Of a DNA stretch of 64,000 nucleotides, positions 18,071 to 29,784 are shown piece after piece. Location: assembly GCA_034522055.1 (NCBI GenBank), contig JAXHLS010000002.1, forward strand, positions 744,001 through 808,000. Reading direction: 5' to 3'. The first letter of the stretch is position 1. Every line of letters starts with the position of its first letter. Source of the stretch: Gammaproteobacteria bacterium (GTDB lineage Bacteria; Pseudomonadota; Gammaproteobacteria; JAABTG01). Both the position numbers and the translations under genes were made by a program. The notes below the pieces were generated by a model. That model was not told the DNA's origin. It saw only the letters and a list, made by a program, of their open reading frames with translations, and ran no database searches.

Positions 18071-19194
18071 GGATCCGGGCGGCCTCCCTGTTCGGTTTCG
18101 CCCTGCCCCTCGCCCGCCTCCTGCCGGCCCCCCAGGCCCCGGCGGCTAACCGCGAGGGCCTGCTGCTGCGCCTTGCGGACGAAGTCGGCCACGAGGCCCT
18201 GGGGGAGGCCACCCCCCTGGCGGGCTTCAGCCCCGACACCCTGGCCACCACCCGCCGGGACCTGGAGCACTTCTGTCACACAGCGGTGGAGCACCGGATT
18301 CCGGAGGGTCTCGAGGCCCTGGACGGTGGCTTCGAGGCATGGCTGGGCACCAGCGGCTATGGCCCGGCGGCGCGCTGCGCCGTGGAGGCCGCGATCCTTG
18401 GCCTGGTGGCGGCCCGCCGCGGCCTGGGGCTGGCCCGCCTGCTGAATCCTGCCGCGCCCACGGAGGTGGCGGTGAACGGCCTGGTGAGCGGCGCGCCGGA
18501 TGACGCGGCGGCCGGCGCCAGGCGGCTGGTGGCGGCCGGCCATCACACCCTCAAGCTCAAGGTGGGCGGCCTGGAGCCGGATCCGGAAATCGCCCGCATC
18601 ACGACGGTGCGCGAGGCCATGGGTCCCGGCACCCGACTGCGCCTGGATGCCAACCGCGCCTGGCCCGTGGCCGTGGCCCGGGGCCTGCTCGAAGACCTCG
18701 TCCGGCAGCCCGTCGGGGCCGGCGCAACCATCGAGTACGTGGAGGAGCCGGCCAGCGACCTCGAGGGCTTCCGCGCCCTTGGCGCCCTGGGGCTGGCCCC
18801 CCTGGCCCTGGACGAGGGGCTCAGGGAAATGGCGCCGGAGGCCCTGGCCGCAGTCGCCGGGCTGGGCGCGGTGGTCCTCAAGCCCACCCTGCTCGGCCTG
18901 GAGCACGCCGCCGCCTTCGCCCGCGAGGCGCGCCGCCTGCGGCTGGGGGTGGTGGTGGGATCCACCTTCGAATCGGGCGTCGGTGTCGGCATCCTCGCCC
19001 ATCTGGCGGCGGCCTGGGCCGAGGCCGGCTGCGCCGCCGGTCTCGGCACCCTGGGGTGGTTCGGGCGCGACCTGCCCGCGAGCCCCGTGGAGACATCCCC
19101 CGGCTTCATGCCGGTGGATCCCGCCCAGGCGGCGCCCCCGGAGCTGGATACCACTCTATTGAGTCCCCTTCATGGCAGCCCCACCCCGTCCTGA
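18067..19194 (+). CDS. menC: o-Succinylbenzoate synthase
   Basis: An enolase-superfamily enzyme dehydrating SHCHC to o-succinylbenzoate. The 375-residue protein carries the catalytic pattern: LKLKVGG with the general-base Lys, RLDANRAW and EYVEEP and LDEG as the three metal ligands, and VLKPTLLG with the second Lys. GTG 18067 overlaps the menA stop by 4 nt; menE begins 23 nt before this gene ends. Sequence between strands is divergent, as is usual for MenC, but the catalytic residues are all present. Confidence 0.92.
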   Translation: MRIRAASLFGFALPLARLLPAPQAPAANREGLLLRLADEVGHEALGEATPLAGFSPDTLATTRRDLEHFCHTAVEHRIPEGLEALDGGFEAWLGTSGYGPAARCAVEAAILGLVAARRGLGLARLLNPAAPTEVAVNGLVSGAPDDAAAGARRLVAAGHHTLKLKVGGLEPDPEIARITTVREAMGPGTRLRLDANRAWPVAVARGLLEDLVRQPVGAGATIEYVEEPASDLEGFRALGALGLAPLALDEGLREMAPEALAAVAGLGAVVLKPTLLGLEHAAAFAREARRLRLGVVVGSTFESGVGVGILAHLAAAWAEAGCAAGLGTLGWFGRDLPASPVETSPGFMPVDPAQAAPPELDTTLLSPLHGSPTPS

Positions 19195-20623
19195 GCCCGC
19201 GCCCGCGGTCATCCCCTGTCCGGTGGCCGCGGCGGCGGCGCGCGCGCCTGGGGACGCGGCCATCATCACACCCCAGGGCAGCCTCGACTACGGCGGCCTG
19301 CATCGCCGCTGCGCGGCCCTGGCGGCCACCCTGGAACACCACGGCATCGTCCCGGGAACGCGGGTGGGTGTGCTGGCCGCGCCGGGCGCCGACGCCATCG
19401 CCCTGCTGTGGGCCCTGGGACGCCGGGGCACCGTGGCCTGCCCCGTGAGCCATCGCCTGCCGCCTGCGCTGACGGATGAGTTACTGGGCGACCTGGAGGT
19501 GGAACTGGTGGTGACAGACCGGCCCTGGCAGGGCCGGAGGGTGGCGGCCCTGCCTCTGGCCGACCTCGTGACCGCGGCGGCCGGCTTATATCCTGATGGG
19601 GCGGCCGGGAACATCCGCCTGGGGATGGCGCAGCCGGCCACGGTGCTGTTCACCTCGGGCAGCAGCGGGCGACCCAAGGCCGTGCTCCACGAGGTGGCCA
19701 ACCACTGGTACAGCGCCCTGGGGGCCAACGCCAACCTGCCCCTCGCCCCGGGCGACCGCTGGCTGCTGGCCCTGCCCTTGTTCCATGCCGGCGGCCTGGC
19801 CATCCTGTGGCGGGCCGCCCTGGCCGGCGCCGCCGTGGTGGTGGATGCGCCGGAGACCACACTGGAGGCCACCCTGGAGCGCCTCGCTCCCACTCATCTT
19901 TCCCTGGTACCCACCCAATTGTGGCGGCTGCTGAGGGAACCTGCCGCCCGGCTCACCATGGCGGGCATCAAGGCCGTCCTGGTGGGGGGCGACGCCGCCC
20001 CCCCGGGCCTGGTGGCCGAGGCCCGCGCCCGGGGCCTGCCGCTGCTCACCACCTACGGCTGCACCGAGGCCGCATCCCAGGTCACCGCCACGGCCCTTGG
20101 CAACCCCGCCCCTGCCCTGGCCACCAGTGGTCGGGTGCTGCCCCATCGACGAATCGCCATCGCCGCAGACGGTGAGATCCTGGTGGGCGGTCGGACCCTG
20201 GCCCGGGGCTACATCACGGACCGGGGGCTCCAGCCCCTGACGGACGCTGCAGGCTGGTTCCATACCGGCGACGTGGGGACCGTGGACGAGAATGGACGAC
20301 TACGGGTGGCGGGCCGGCGGGACAACATGTTCATATCCGGGGGCGAGAACATCCACCCCGAGGCCATCGAGGCCGCCCTCAACGACCTGCCCGGCGTGGC
20401 CCGCAGCATCGTGGTGGGGGTGCCGGACGAGGAGTTCGGCCACCGCCCGGCGGCCTTCGTGGAGATGGCAGACGGCACCCCGGCCGACATCGCGGATATC
20501 CACGCCCTGCTTAGGGCAGCAGGACGCCTGGCCCGCTTCATGTGGCCCGTGCGGGTGCTACCGTGGCCACCGGAGACCCCCCAGACCGGTATCAAACCCG
20601 ACCGCCGGGTAATTCGGGGGTAA
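19172..20623 (+). CDS. menE: o-Succinylbenzoate-CoA ligase
   Basis: An ANL-superfamily adenylating enzyme producing OSB-CoA for MenB. The 483-residue protein has the P-loop TVLFTSGSSGRPKAVLHE, LPLFHAGGL, TYGCTEAASQVT, the hinge GWFHTGDVG and the C-terminal VAGRRDNMFISGGENIHPEAIE. The usual ending with a catalytic Lys appears as T-G-I-K-P-D-R-R. The last residues (V-I-R-G-stop) are encoded by GTAATTCGGGGG, the outer unit of the palindromic repeat into which the group II intron has inserted. The start overlaps menC. Confidence 0.93.
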   Translation: MAAPPRPEPAPAVIPCPVAAAAARAPGDAAIITPQGSLDYGGLHRRCAALAATLEHHGIVPGTRVGVLAAPGADAIALLWALGRRGTVACPVSHRLPPALTDELLGDLEVELVVTDRPWQGRRVAALPLADLVTAAAGLYPDGAAGNIRLGMAQPATVLFTSGSSGRPKAVLHEVANHWYSALGANANLPLAPGDRWLLALPLFHAGGLAILWRAALAGAAVVVDAPETTLEATLERLAPTHLSLVPTQLWRLLREPAARLTMAGIKAVLVGGDAAPPGLVAEARARGLPLLTTYGCTEAASQVTATALGNPAPALATSGRVLPHRRIAIAADGEILVGGRTLARGYITDRGLQPLTDAAGWFHTGDVGTVDENGRLRVAGRRDNMFISGGENIHPEAIEAALNDLPGVARSIVVGVPDEEFGHRPAAFVEMADGTPADIADIHALLRAAGRLARFMWPVRVLPWPPETPQTGIKPDRRVIRG

Positions 20624-20744
20624 TTCGGGTAGAGTAGAGAGCAGGCCCTAACGCCCGTAGGTCCGGCTTAGCGGTTCCCGCCCCTTTCGTTTGGCGGTGC
20701 CTAAATAGCCGGGCCGTAGCCACCAGGGCCAGCCCTCCCTCATC

Positions 20745-20778
20745 AAACCGTGCATACGGTTCTCCCGTACACGGCTTT
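20745..20778 (-). ncRNA. Group II intron domain V
   Basis: Exactly 34 nt, AAAGCCGTGTACGGG followed by AGAA and CCGTATGCACGGTTT, folding as the compact two-helix hairpin of domain V with the catalytic AGC triad near its 5' end. It begins about ten nt after the RT stop codon. Domain VI follows, with a longer helix than usual. Confidence 0.88.
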
Positions 20779-20788
20779 CCGATGTGCT

Positions 20789-22123
20789 TCACGCCAAGGC
20801 ATGCGCTGAGCGCCAGCCTGCTTTGTGGGATAGCTTGAGTAATCCAAGGGCGTCGTGGAGGTGGGCGTAGGGAAAGCGTTCGTAACCGCGCGTGCGAGTG
20901 CGCACTTTGTGACGCCGCCGCAGTTGGGTACGCACGCGTTCCTCAGTGAACCACCGGACGCGTCCGAAAGCCTTGGTGCAGTTGCCGTAGTGGAAGTAGC
21001 CCGACCAGCCGCGTAGCACTTGGTTCACTTCCGTGATCATACGCGGCATCGGCACCGGGGTGCGGCGCCGCGCGGTGAGTTCCTTGATGCGCGCCTTGAT
21101 CCTTCGTTCGGCGCGGCGGCTCGGCTCAACGTGAGGGTAGCCGTTGCCGGTTCGTCGGCTGCGGGCCCATTTGATGCTGAAGCCAAGAAAGTCGAACGCC
21201 TGTCGGCGGGCATCGACCTCGTGGGTTTTCTCCCGGTTGAGCGTCAACTCCAGGCGTGTCAGCACCGTCTCAAGCACCGCCATGGCCGGCGCGGTGTCCC
21301 CACGACACAGAATCACGGCATCGTCAGCGTAACGCACGAGGCGCGCCCCTAACCGCCGTTCCAAGTCGTGCCGTTCCCAAATCCGGTCCAGCAGATGTAG
21401 ATAAAGATTGGCCAGCAGCGGGGAAACAACCCCGCCTTGCGGCGTCCCTTTCCGATTCCCTTTACCGCCACTCGGGCGTTGCTTGCCTCGCCCATCCTCT
21501 TCGATGACCGGGGCCTTGAGCCATTGCTGAATGAGGGCGAGGACGCCCCCATCGGCAAGGCGCTCGGCAACCACGGCCATGAGCTTGGCGTGCGGGATCG
21601 TATCGAAATACTTCGATAGATCCGCATCGATGATTTGGGTCTTTCCCTGAAACAGGCCGTCGGTGACGGCCTTCACCGCATCATGGGCCGAACGCTGCGG
21701 GCGAAATCCATAGGAGTGCTCGCAGAAATCAGCCTCGAAGATCGGCTCCACCACCAGCTTGAGCGCCATCTGTACGATCCGATCCCGGATTGTGGGGATC
21801 CCCAATGGGCGCTCACTGCCATCCGGCTTGGGTATCCAGACCCGACGCACGCCGTCCGCGCCGTACGTCTTCTGCTCCAGTTCCCGTTGCAATTCCGCCA
21901 AGTAGGCGTCTCTTCCGACCCCCGCCTCGATGGCCTCACAGGTCACACCATCGATTCCTGGCGCGCCCCGATTGGACCTGACACGATCATAGGCGTGACC
22001 GAGAGTGTCTGCCCGATAGACCTCGTCATACAAGGCGTAGAAGCGAAACGCCGGCTCTTGCTTGGCCTTGACGTAGAGCTTCCTCTGCAGCGTCCTGATC
22101 TTTTCCGGAGTTGTTAGCGACAT
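20789..22123 (-). CDS. ltrA: Group II intron reverse transcriptase/maturase
   Basis: A 444-residue intron-encoded protein. RT motifs appear in order: GAPGIDGVT, RRVWIPKPDGSERPLGIPTI, the D-A-D-L-S-K-Y-F-D-T-I-P motif, KGTPQGGVVSPLLANLYLH, the catalytic VRYADDAVILC, and FDFLGFSIKW. The maturase (X) domain follows, with L-R-G-W-S-G-Y-F-H-Y-G. No HNH endonuclease domain is present, as in many bacterial introns that depend on replication forks or single-stranded targets. The reading frame is intact, so the intron may still be mobile. Confidence 0.95.
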   Translation of the reverse strand: MSLTTPEKIRTLQRKLYVKAKQEPAFRFYALYDEVYRADTLGHAYDRVRSNRGAPGIDGVTCEAIEAGVGRDAYLAELQRELEQKTYGADGVRRVWIPKPDGSERPLGIPTIRDRIVQMALKLVVEPIFEADFCEHSYGFRPQRSAHDAVKAVTDGLFQGKTQIIDADLSKYFDTIPHAKLMAVVAERLADGGVLALIQQWLKAPVIEEDGRGKQRPSGGKGNRKGTPQGGVVSPLLANLYLHLLDRIWERHDLERRLGARLVRYADDAVILCRGDTAPAMAVLETVLTRLELTLNREKTHEVDARRQAFDFLGFSIKWARSRRTGNGYPHVEPSRRAERRIKARIKELTARRRTPVPMPRMITEVNQVLRGWSGYFHYGNCTKAFGRVRWFTEERVRTQLRRRHKVRTRTRGYERFPYAHLHDALGLLKLSHKAGWRSAHALA

Positions 22124-22622
22124 CGCCGCAATCTCCTGACCCTCTGCGTTTCGGTTGCGTGCACAAAGTAGGGTCCCTTCCCTCAGGTCGGGTTATGTTG
22201 TCCCAGACCCTCAATCGGTACTATGAACCCCTCCGACTCCCACGACGGTCGATGACGACTTCGGACTGGCCTTATACGCCACCGTCGGCAGTTCTCACCT
22301 GCCACCGCCGCGGGCCTCCCGCACTGGGACCAATCAACTTCCACCACATGTCACCCGTACTACCCCGGAAGACTCAGTGGGACGCTCTCGTTGTCTCCTC
22401 CCACCAACAGCGGCCTTCCCCGACTGTCCACCGGGTCGGCATCTTCACTTTGTTCACGAGGCTACATCTCGGTTCGCTTGCGCTGCGGCCTGCGGTTTTG
22501 CATCTACGTAACTTACGACCCCCGGTTACCCGGACGCCGCTCCGCGACACTACAAAGGTGTACGAGCAACTCCTTTGGCGGGACTCTAACCCGCTAGTTA
22601 ATCAGCGTGTTACGGCATACGA

Positions 22623-22707
22623 ACAGTTTACTTAATTCGCCACTGCATCGAGCAGCGCCTCTCAAACCAGCTCGAATTAAGTAAACTGTCCCCGAATTAC
22701 GCGAATT
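22623..22707. repeat. Palindromic repeat hosting the intron
   Basis: ACAGTTTACTTAATTCG (22623-22639) and CGAATTAAGTAAACTGT (22673-22689) are perfect 17-bp inverted arms around a 33-nt loop. The right arm continues CCCCGAATTAC-GCGAATTACGG. The left arm continues, beyond the intron, as CCGAATTACCCCCGAATTACC at 20608-20628. The original palindrome is therefore about 120 bp, lies between convergent menE and the thioesterase, and each outer edge contains one extra partial copy of the terminal unit GTAATTCG. It looks like a REP/MITE-type element of RAYT kind. Confidence 0.8.
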
Positions 22708-23075
22708 ACGGCGGGCAGGGGCATGGGGCTGCCGCCGGGGGCCATGGCCGCGTGGACCGTACGGGCGGTGGCGACCACGACTCCGGCCTCGCCGACGAAC
22801 TCGTAGGCGAGGGTAAAGGAGCCCTGGCCCAAGCGCTCCACGGTGACCCGGATGTCCACGGTATCCCCCACCCGCAAGGGGGCCTTGAAGTCCGCCTCGG
22901 CGTGGACGATGGGCAACAGGTACTCACCCTCCTCGAGAATGCGGCGCAGATCCAGGCCCACAGCGGCCATGAAGGCTTGGTAGGCATCGTGGGCCAGCAT
23001 GAAGAGACGGCCGAAGAAGAGGATCCCGGCGGCGTCGGTGTGATGGAGCTGGATCACGGTGGGGTGGCTGAACAT
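22677..23075 (-). CDS. menI: Hotdog-fold acyl-CoA thioesterase, probable DHNA-CoA hydrolase
   Basis: A 132-residue 4HBT-family protein with the N-terminal active-site region HHTDAAGILFFGRLFMLAHDAYQAF (Asp in H-T-D), then ADFKAPLRVGDTVDIRV and G-Q-G-S-F-T-L-A-Y-E-F. Position beside the men cluster suggests that it hydrolyses DHNA-CoA to DHNA before MenA; this is an inference, since the fold also occurs in YbgC-type enzymes. It is convergent with menE. The C-terminal residues V-I-R-V-I-R-G-Q-F-T are encoded by the palindromic repeat, so the original end of the protein has probably been replaced. Confidence 0.75.
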   Translation of the reverse strand: MFSHPTVIQLHHTDAAGILFFGRLFMLAHDAYQAFMAAVGLDLRRILEEGEYLLPIVHAEADFKAPLRVGDTVDIRVTVERLGQGSFTLAYEFVGEAGVVVATARTVHAAMAPGGSPMPLPAVIRVIRGQFT

Positions 23076-23093
23076 GGCGTCTGACCTCCGAAA

Positions 23094-24068
23094 TCAGGCG
23101 TGTGGGGAGCGGCGGCCGGCGGCGTCCCCGCCCTGCCACAGGCCGCCGATGGCGGCGATGCCCTGGGCGCCTGCGTTCCAGGCGGCGGGGAGATCGGCCG
23201 CGACCATGCCGCCGAGGGCGTAGACGGGCATGGCCGCCAGTTCGGTGAGGGCGTGCAGGCCCGCCCAACCCAGGGTGGCGGCGCCGGGGTGGCTGGCGGT
23301 GGGCTTCACCGGCGAGCAGAGGATGAAATCGAGACCCAAGTCGTTGGCCCGGGCCACCTCGCGTGGGGTGTGGCAGGAGGCGGAACACCATAGTTCGGCC
23401 GGGGCCGGGCGCTCCACCAGGGCCATGAGGCGGGGGCTGGTGAGGTGGACTCCGTCCATGCGCCAACGTAAGGCCTGATCCGGCGGGCCGTTGAGCACCG
23501 CCAGGGCGCCGTAGCGATGACAAAGGGCGGTGACCGCCTCGGCCAGGGCCGCCAGGCGTTCTTCGGGCAGCCCTCCTGCCCGCAACTGTACCAGCCCCAC
23601 GCCGGCGGCGAGGCTCTGCTCCAGGCCGGCGAGGAAGGCCTCCGGGTCCCCGGGGGGCGGCGTCACCAGACAGCGCTCCGGCAGGTGGGCGGCGGCGACG
23701 ATGGGGCGGTTGGCGGCGGGGAAGGCAAAATCGGCCAACTGGGCCGGGGTCACCCAGGCCACGGCCTGGCCCTCCCGGCCGCGGGCCTCGCCCCGCCACT
23801 CCGTCACCCGCCACACATCCAGCAGCACCGAGCGATCGGCATAGGCATGGCGCACCCGCAACTGGGGCCGGCAGGCGGTGACGGTGATGGCGAGTTCCTC
23901 GGCGAGCTCCCGGACGAGGGCCCGGCGGGCGGTCTCCCCGGCCTCCACCTTGCCGCCGGGGAACTCCCACAACCCACCCTGGTGGGCATCGTCGGGGCGG
24001 CGGGCGATGAGGATCCGGCCGTCGTCCCGGGTCACCACCGCCGCCGCCACGGGGATCAGGGCCGCCAT
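23094..24068 (-). CDS. Nudix hydrolase / thiamine-phosphate-synthase-like fusion
   Basis: A 324-residue two-domain protein starting at ATG 24068. Residues 1-130 are a MutT-type Nudix domain: [15 protein letters not shown] and [10 protein letters not shown], i.e. the Nudix box with Ala in place of the usual last Gly. Residues about 135-315 are a ThiE/TenI-like barrel ([42 protein letters not shown]). This fusion is common downstream of argJ in Gammaproteobacteria; MutT-type removal of oxidised dGTP is the expected role. The barrel's activity is unproven. Confidence 0.88.
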   Translation of the reverse strand: MAALIPVAAAVVTRDDGRILIARRPDDAHQGGLWEFPGGKVEAGETARRALVRELAEELAITVTACRPQLRVRHAYADRSVLLDVWRVTEWRGEARGREGQAVAWVTPAQLADFAFPAANRPIVAAAHLPERCLVTPPPGDPEAFLAGLEQSLAAGVGLVQLRAGGLPEERLAALAEAVTALCHRYGALAVLNGPPDQALRWRMDGVHLTSPRLMALVERPAPAELWCSASCHTPREVARANDLGLDFILCSPVKPTASHPGAATLGWAGLHALTELAAMPVYALGGMVAADLPAAWNAGAQGIAAIGGLWQGGDAAGRRSPHA

Positions 24069-24087
24069 GACGGCACGGCGGGCAGGC

Positions 24088-25308
24088 TCAACTGCGATAC
24101 TCGGCGTTGATCTTGACGTAGTCGTAGGAGAGATCGGTGGTCCATACCACGGCCCCGGCATCGCCCCTGCCCAGTTCCACCCGCACCGTGAACTCGGGGC
24201 GGGCGAACACCGCCGCCCCCGCCGCCTCGGTGTAGGCGGCGGCGCGGCCGCCGGCCTCGACGATGCAGACATCGTCCAGATGGATAGACACCCCCGCCAG
24301 GTCCAGGGCCGTCAACCCGGCCCGCCCCACCGCCGCCAGGATACGGCCCCAGTTGGGATCACCGGCGAACCACGCGGTCTTCACCAGGGGCGAGTGGGCG
24401 ATGGTGTAGGCCACGGCCAGGCACTCTCCGCCGGTGGCGCCCCCCCGTATGTCCAGGGTGACGAAGCGGGTGGCGCCCTCGCCGTCCCGCACCACGGCCT
24501 GGGCCAGTTCCAGGCATACCCCGTCCACCGCCTGCTGGAGTTCGGCAAAGCCCGGGTCCTCCGGGAAGGCCAGGGGCTCGTTACCGGCCGCGCCGCTGGC
24601 CGCCAGCACGCAGGCGTCGTTGGTGGAGGTATCGCCATCCACCGTGATGCGGTTGAAGGACCGCTCCACGGCCGCCCGCAGACAGGCGTCGAGCAAGGTC
24701 TTCTCTACCGCCGCGTCGGTGGCCACGAAGGCCAGCATGGTGGCCATGTCCGGGCGGATCATGCCCGAGCCCTTGGCCATGCCGGTGACGGTGACGGCCC
24801 TGCCGTCCACCTGACAGCGCCGCGACACCACCTTGGGCAGGGTGTCGGTGGTCATGATGGCGCGCGCCGCCGCCAGCCAACCCTGTTCCGTCAGGCCCTT
24901 CAGCAGCTCGCCCAAGGCCCCGGCGAGACGCTCCACCGGCAGGGGCTCACCGATGACCCCGGTAGAGAAGGGCAACACTTGTTGCGGGATACAATCGGCC
25001 TCCGCGGCGAGGGCCGCGCAGCAGGCGCGGGCATCGGCCAATCCCCGGGCCCCGGTACCGGCGTTGGCGTTGCCGGCATTGATGAGCAGATAGCGCGGCG
25101 CGCCCGCCGCCAGGTGCTCCGCCGCCACCGTCACCGGCGCGGCGCGAAAGGCATTGCGGGTGAACACTGCCGCGCAGCTGCCACCCGGGGCCAGTTCCAG
25201 CAACGCCAGATCATCCCGCCCCCGGTAACGGATCCCGGCCGCGGTGGCCGCCAGGCGCACCCCGGGGACGGGTCTGATGTCGGTCGGTGCGGACAGCCCT
25301 ACGGGCAT
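24088..25308 (-). CDS. argJ: Glutamate N-acetyltransferase / amino-acid acetyltransferase
   Basis: ArgJ moves the acetyl group of N-acetylornithine to glutamate in arginine synthesis. The 406-residue protein contains the self-cleavage site in [10 protein letters not shown] (the Thr after Met-Thr becomes the nucleophile), [29 protein letters not shown], and ends N-A-E-Y-R-S. The start is ATG 25308. The frame stays open upstream through a heptanucleotide repeat, but that part encodes only a repeated H-H-S-P-F-T-I and is not considered protein. Confidence 0.94.
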   Translation of the reverse strand: MPVGLSAPTDIRPVPGVRLAATAAGIRYRGRDDLALLELAPGGSCAAVFTRNAFRAAPVTVAAEHLAAGAPRYLLINAGNANAGTGARGLADARACCAALAAEADCIPQQVLPFSTGVIGEPLPVERLAGALGELLKGLTEQGWLAAARAIMTTDTLPKVVSRRCQVDGRAVTVTGMAKGSGMIRPDMATMLAFVATDAAVEKTLLDACLRAAVERSFNRITVDGDTSTNDACVLAASGAAGNEPLAFPEDPGFAELQQAVDGVCLELAQAVVRDGEGATRFVTLDIRGGATGGECLAVAYTIAHSPLVKTAWFAGDPNWGRILAAVGRAGLTALDLAGVSIHLDDVCIVEAGGRAAAYTEAAGAAVFARPEFTVRVELGRGDAGAVVWTTDLSYDYVKINAEYRS

Positions 25309-25338
25309 GGTGGGGGGATCCTTTGAGGCTGGAACAGG

Positions 25339-25442
25339 GAATGGTGAATGGTGAATGGTGAATGGTGAATGGTGAATGGTGAATGGTGAATGGTGAATGG
25401 TGAATGGTGAATGGTGAATGGTGAATGGTGAATGGTGAATGG
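25339..25442. repeat. Tandem heptanucleotide array (GAATGGT)n
   Basis: About 15 perfect copies of the 7-bp unit GAATGGT in 104 bp, lying upstream of argJ, between secA and argJ. The unit length is not a multiple of three. Such uninterrupted short arrays are prone to slippage, so copy number is likely to vary among strains. Confidence 0.95.
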
Positions 25443-25521
25443 CAGGAGTGTAGCCCGATTGGGGGATGTGTAGGTCGGAATTCATCCCGACATCCGGACT
25501 GGCAGCTGCTTTTTTTGCTTT

Positions 25522-25605
25522 TCACCATTCACTATTCACTTTTCACTATTCACTTTCTTTATCTCTATTCACTTTATCTCTATTCACTATTCCCTTCTCC
25601 CATCT
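25522..25605. repeat. Degenerate inverted partner of the heptanucleotide array
   Basis: Plus-strand CACCATTCACTATTCAC and later TCTCTATTCACTTT units are the reverse complement of the GAATGGT/GAATAGT family, in variant 7-10 bp spacing. With the array at 25339-25442 they could form a large stem-loop in the secA-argJ interval. Confidence 0.7.
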
Positions 25606-25615
25606 CACCATTCCC

Positions 25616-28480
<2,865 letters not shown>

Positions 28481-28796
28481 GAGTGCCTAAGGTTCCTCGC
28501 ATGATCCCCCGCGGGCGGGGAATTCGGGATCTGCCGGTTGGCCCCGGCGAACCCCCGTTATAGAGTCGTTTTATGCCAGCGATCCCGACCACCGGCGGAC
28601 TGAGGATAAGCCGGGTTTTCATCCGGCCTTCGTGGGCCACGCCGGTGCCCGATGAGAATCGGATCAGGAGTTCCCCGGCGGCCTGTAAGCCGCCGACGCT
28701 GCATCCCTCGAATTAAAGGGGTGCAAAGGATATCAGGGAATGGAGTCCAGCTCTAAGGAAACGCAGCTGTATCCGGGGCGGCCTGCCGGCGGGACA
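28481..28796. other. Intergenic region upstream of secA
   Basis: 316 bp between the M23 peptidase gene and secA. A perfect 6-bp hairpin GGCGGC-CTGTAA-GCCGCC (28677-28694) is present without a T-tract. No secM-like arrest peptide is visible. Confidence 0.4.
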
Positions 28797-29729
28797 TCAG
28801 CCCTTGCCGGAGCGGATGAAATTCATGGGGTTCACGGGGCGGTCGTCCCGCAACACCTCGAAATGGACATGGGGGCCGGTGGCCCGGCCGCTGGCGCCCA
28901 CCAGGGCGATGGGCTGGCCCTTGGCGACCACATCACCCACGGCCACCAGATTATCGGCATTGTGGCCATAGCGGGTGACCAGACCGTTGCCGTGGTCTAT
29001 CTCCACGATCCTGCCGTAGCCCGAACGGCGGCCGGAGAACACCACCACCCCGGAGGCCACGGCGATCACGTTGGAGCCCCGCTTGCCGGCGAAATCCAGA
29101 CCTTCATGGCGACTCTTGCGGCCCGTGATGGGGTCGTTGCGCAACCCGAAATATGATGATATCCAGCCCTTCTCCACCGGTTTGCCCGTGGGACTCACCC
29201 GCTCCAGCAGGCGGCGGTCCCGCAGCAGCCCCTCGAGGGCACCGAGACGCTGCTCACGGTCATCGAGCATGCCGGCCAGGGCTTCGAGTTCGGCGACGAA
29301 ATCCGGCACCGTGTTGCCGACATCCGGCGCCGCCGCGTACGGCCCCCCCATGGCCGGGGAGCCGGTGCCAAAGCCGAATTCGCCGGCATCCAGCTGGCCT
29401 TTCTCCACCAGTCGCTGTCCCAAAACGTCGAGACGAATGAGCCGCGCCTCCATGGCCCCCATCTGCAACGCCAGGGCATCCAGATTACGCTGGGCCTGGA
29501 GGCGGGCCTCCCGGACCGTGCGCTGCTGTTCTGCGAGTTCGTGGCGTAGCTGCGTATACAGGGCACCGCCGGCCACCGCAGGGGCCTGTTCCAAACCCGC
29601 CCGGTAACCCGTGAAAGCGGCAGCCCCCAGGGCAACCGCCATGAGGACGCCCATCAGGAGGGTGCTGCCGCGGCCCATACAGACCCGGTTGCTTGAACCT
29701 GCAAGCTTGGACAGTACGATGATCTCCAT
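28797..29729 (-). CDS. M23-family (LytM) peptidase, membrane anchored
   Basis: A 310-residue protein with one N-terminal membrane helix (about residues 24-46), a coiled-coil stretch (about 60-115) and a LytM domain: SSYFGLRNDPITGRKSRHEG with the first zinc ligands, G-L-D-F, and ATGPHVHFEVL with the H-x-H pair. All zinc residues are present, so it may be an active DD-endopeptidase of peptidoglycan. The start at ATG 29729 was chosen because upstream codons overlap the divergent dciA. Position next to secA and lpxC is conserved in Pseudomonas-like genomes. Confidence 0.9.
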   Translation of the reverse strand: MEIIVLSKLAGSSNRVCMGRGSTLLMGVLMAVALGAAAFTGYRAGLEQAPAVAGGALYTQLRHELAEQQRTVREARLQAQRNLDALALQMGAMEARLIRLDVLGQRLVEKGQLDAGEFGFGTGSPAMGGPYAAAPDVGNTVPDFVAELEALAGMLDDREQRLGALEGLLRDRRLLERVSPTGKPVEKGWISSYFGLRNDPITGRKSRHEGLDFAGKRGSNVIAVASGVVVFSGRRSGYGRIVEIDHGNGLVTRYGHNADNLVAVGDVVAKGQPIALVGASGRATGPHVHFEVLRDDRPVNPMNFIRSGKG

Positions 29730-29784
29730 CGGTGTATGATCGATAGCCTTCGTTATATGTCGCCTGGGACCATCCCGACCTGCC

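Larger units (their letters stand above)
20629..22620 (-). mobile_element. Group II intron (1,992 bp) with reverse transcriptase
   Basis: The intron reads on the minus strand from GTATGCCG at 22620 to CTACTCTAC ending at 20629. The boundaries are well supported: removing this segment joins TAATTCGG to GAACAGTTTACTTAATTCG, restoring with one mismatch the sister arm at 22673-22703. Inside are 5' structural domains (22124-22620), the RT/maturase gene, domain V at 20745-20778 and a long domain VI. GGACAG at 22424-22429 (minus strand) is a candidate EBS1; it pairs with the last six bases of the 5' exon (CTGTTC) with one G-U wobble. The GTATG 5' end departs slightly from the GTGYG consensus. Confidence 0.88.

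Noticed and set aside
25339-25442. CRISPR array
   Set aside because: Units are 7 bp with no spacers and no cas genes nearby; it is a simple tandem repeat.
25309-25485. N-terminal extension of ArgJ with repeated H-H-S-P-F-T-I
   Set aside because: It only translates the heptanucleotide array; ArgJ has its own ATG and a normal length without it.
28677-28694. Intrinsic terminator downstream of the M23 peptidase gene
   Set aside because: Only six base pairs and no T-tract; recorded only in the intergenic note.
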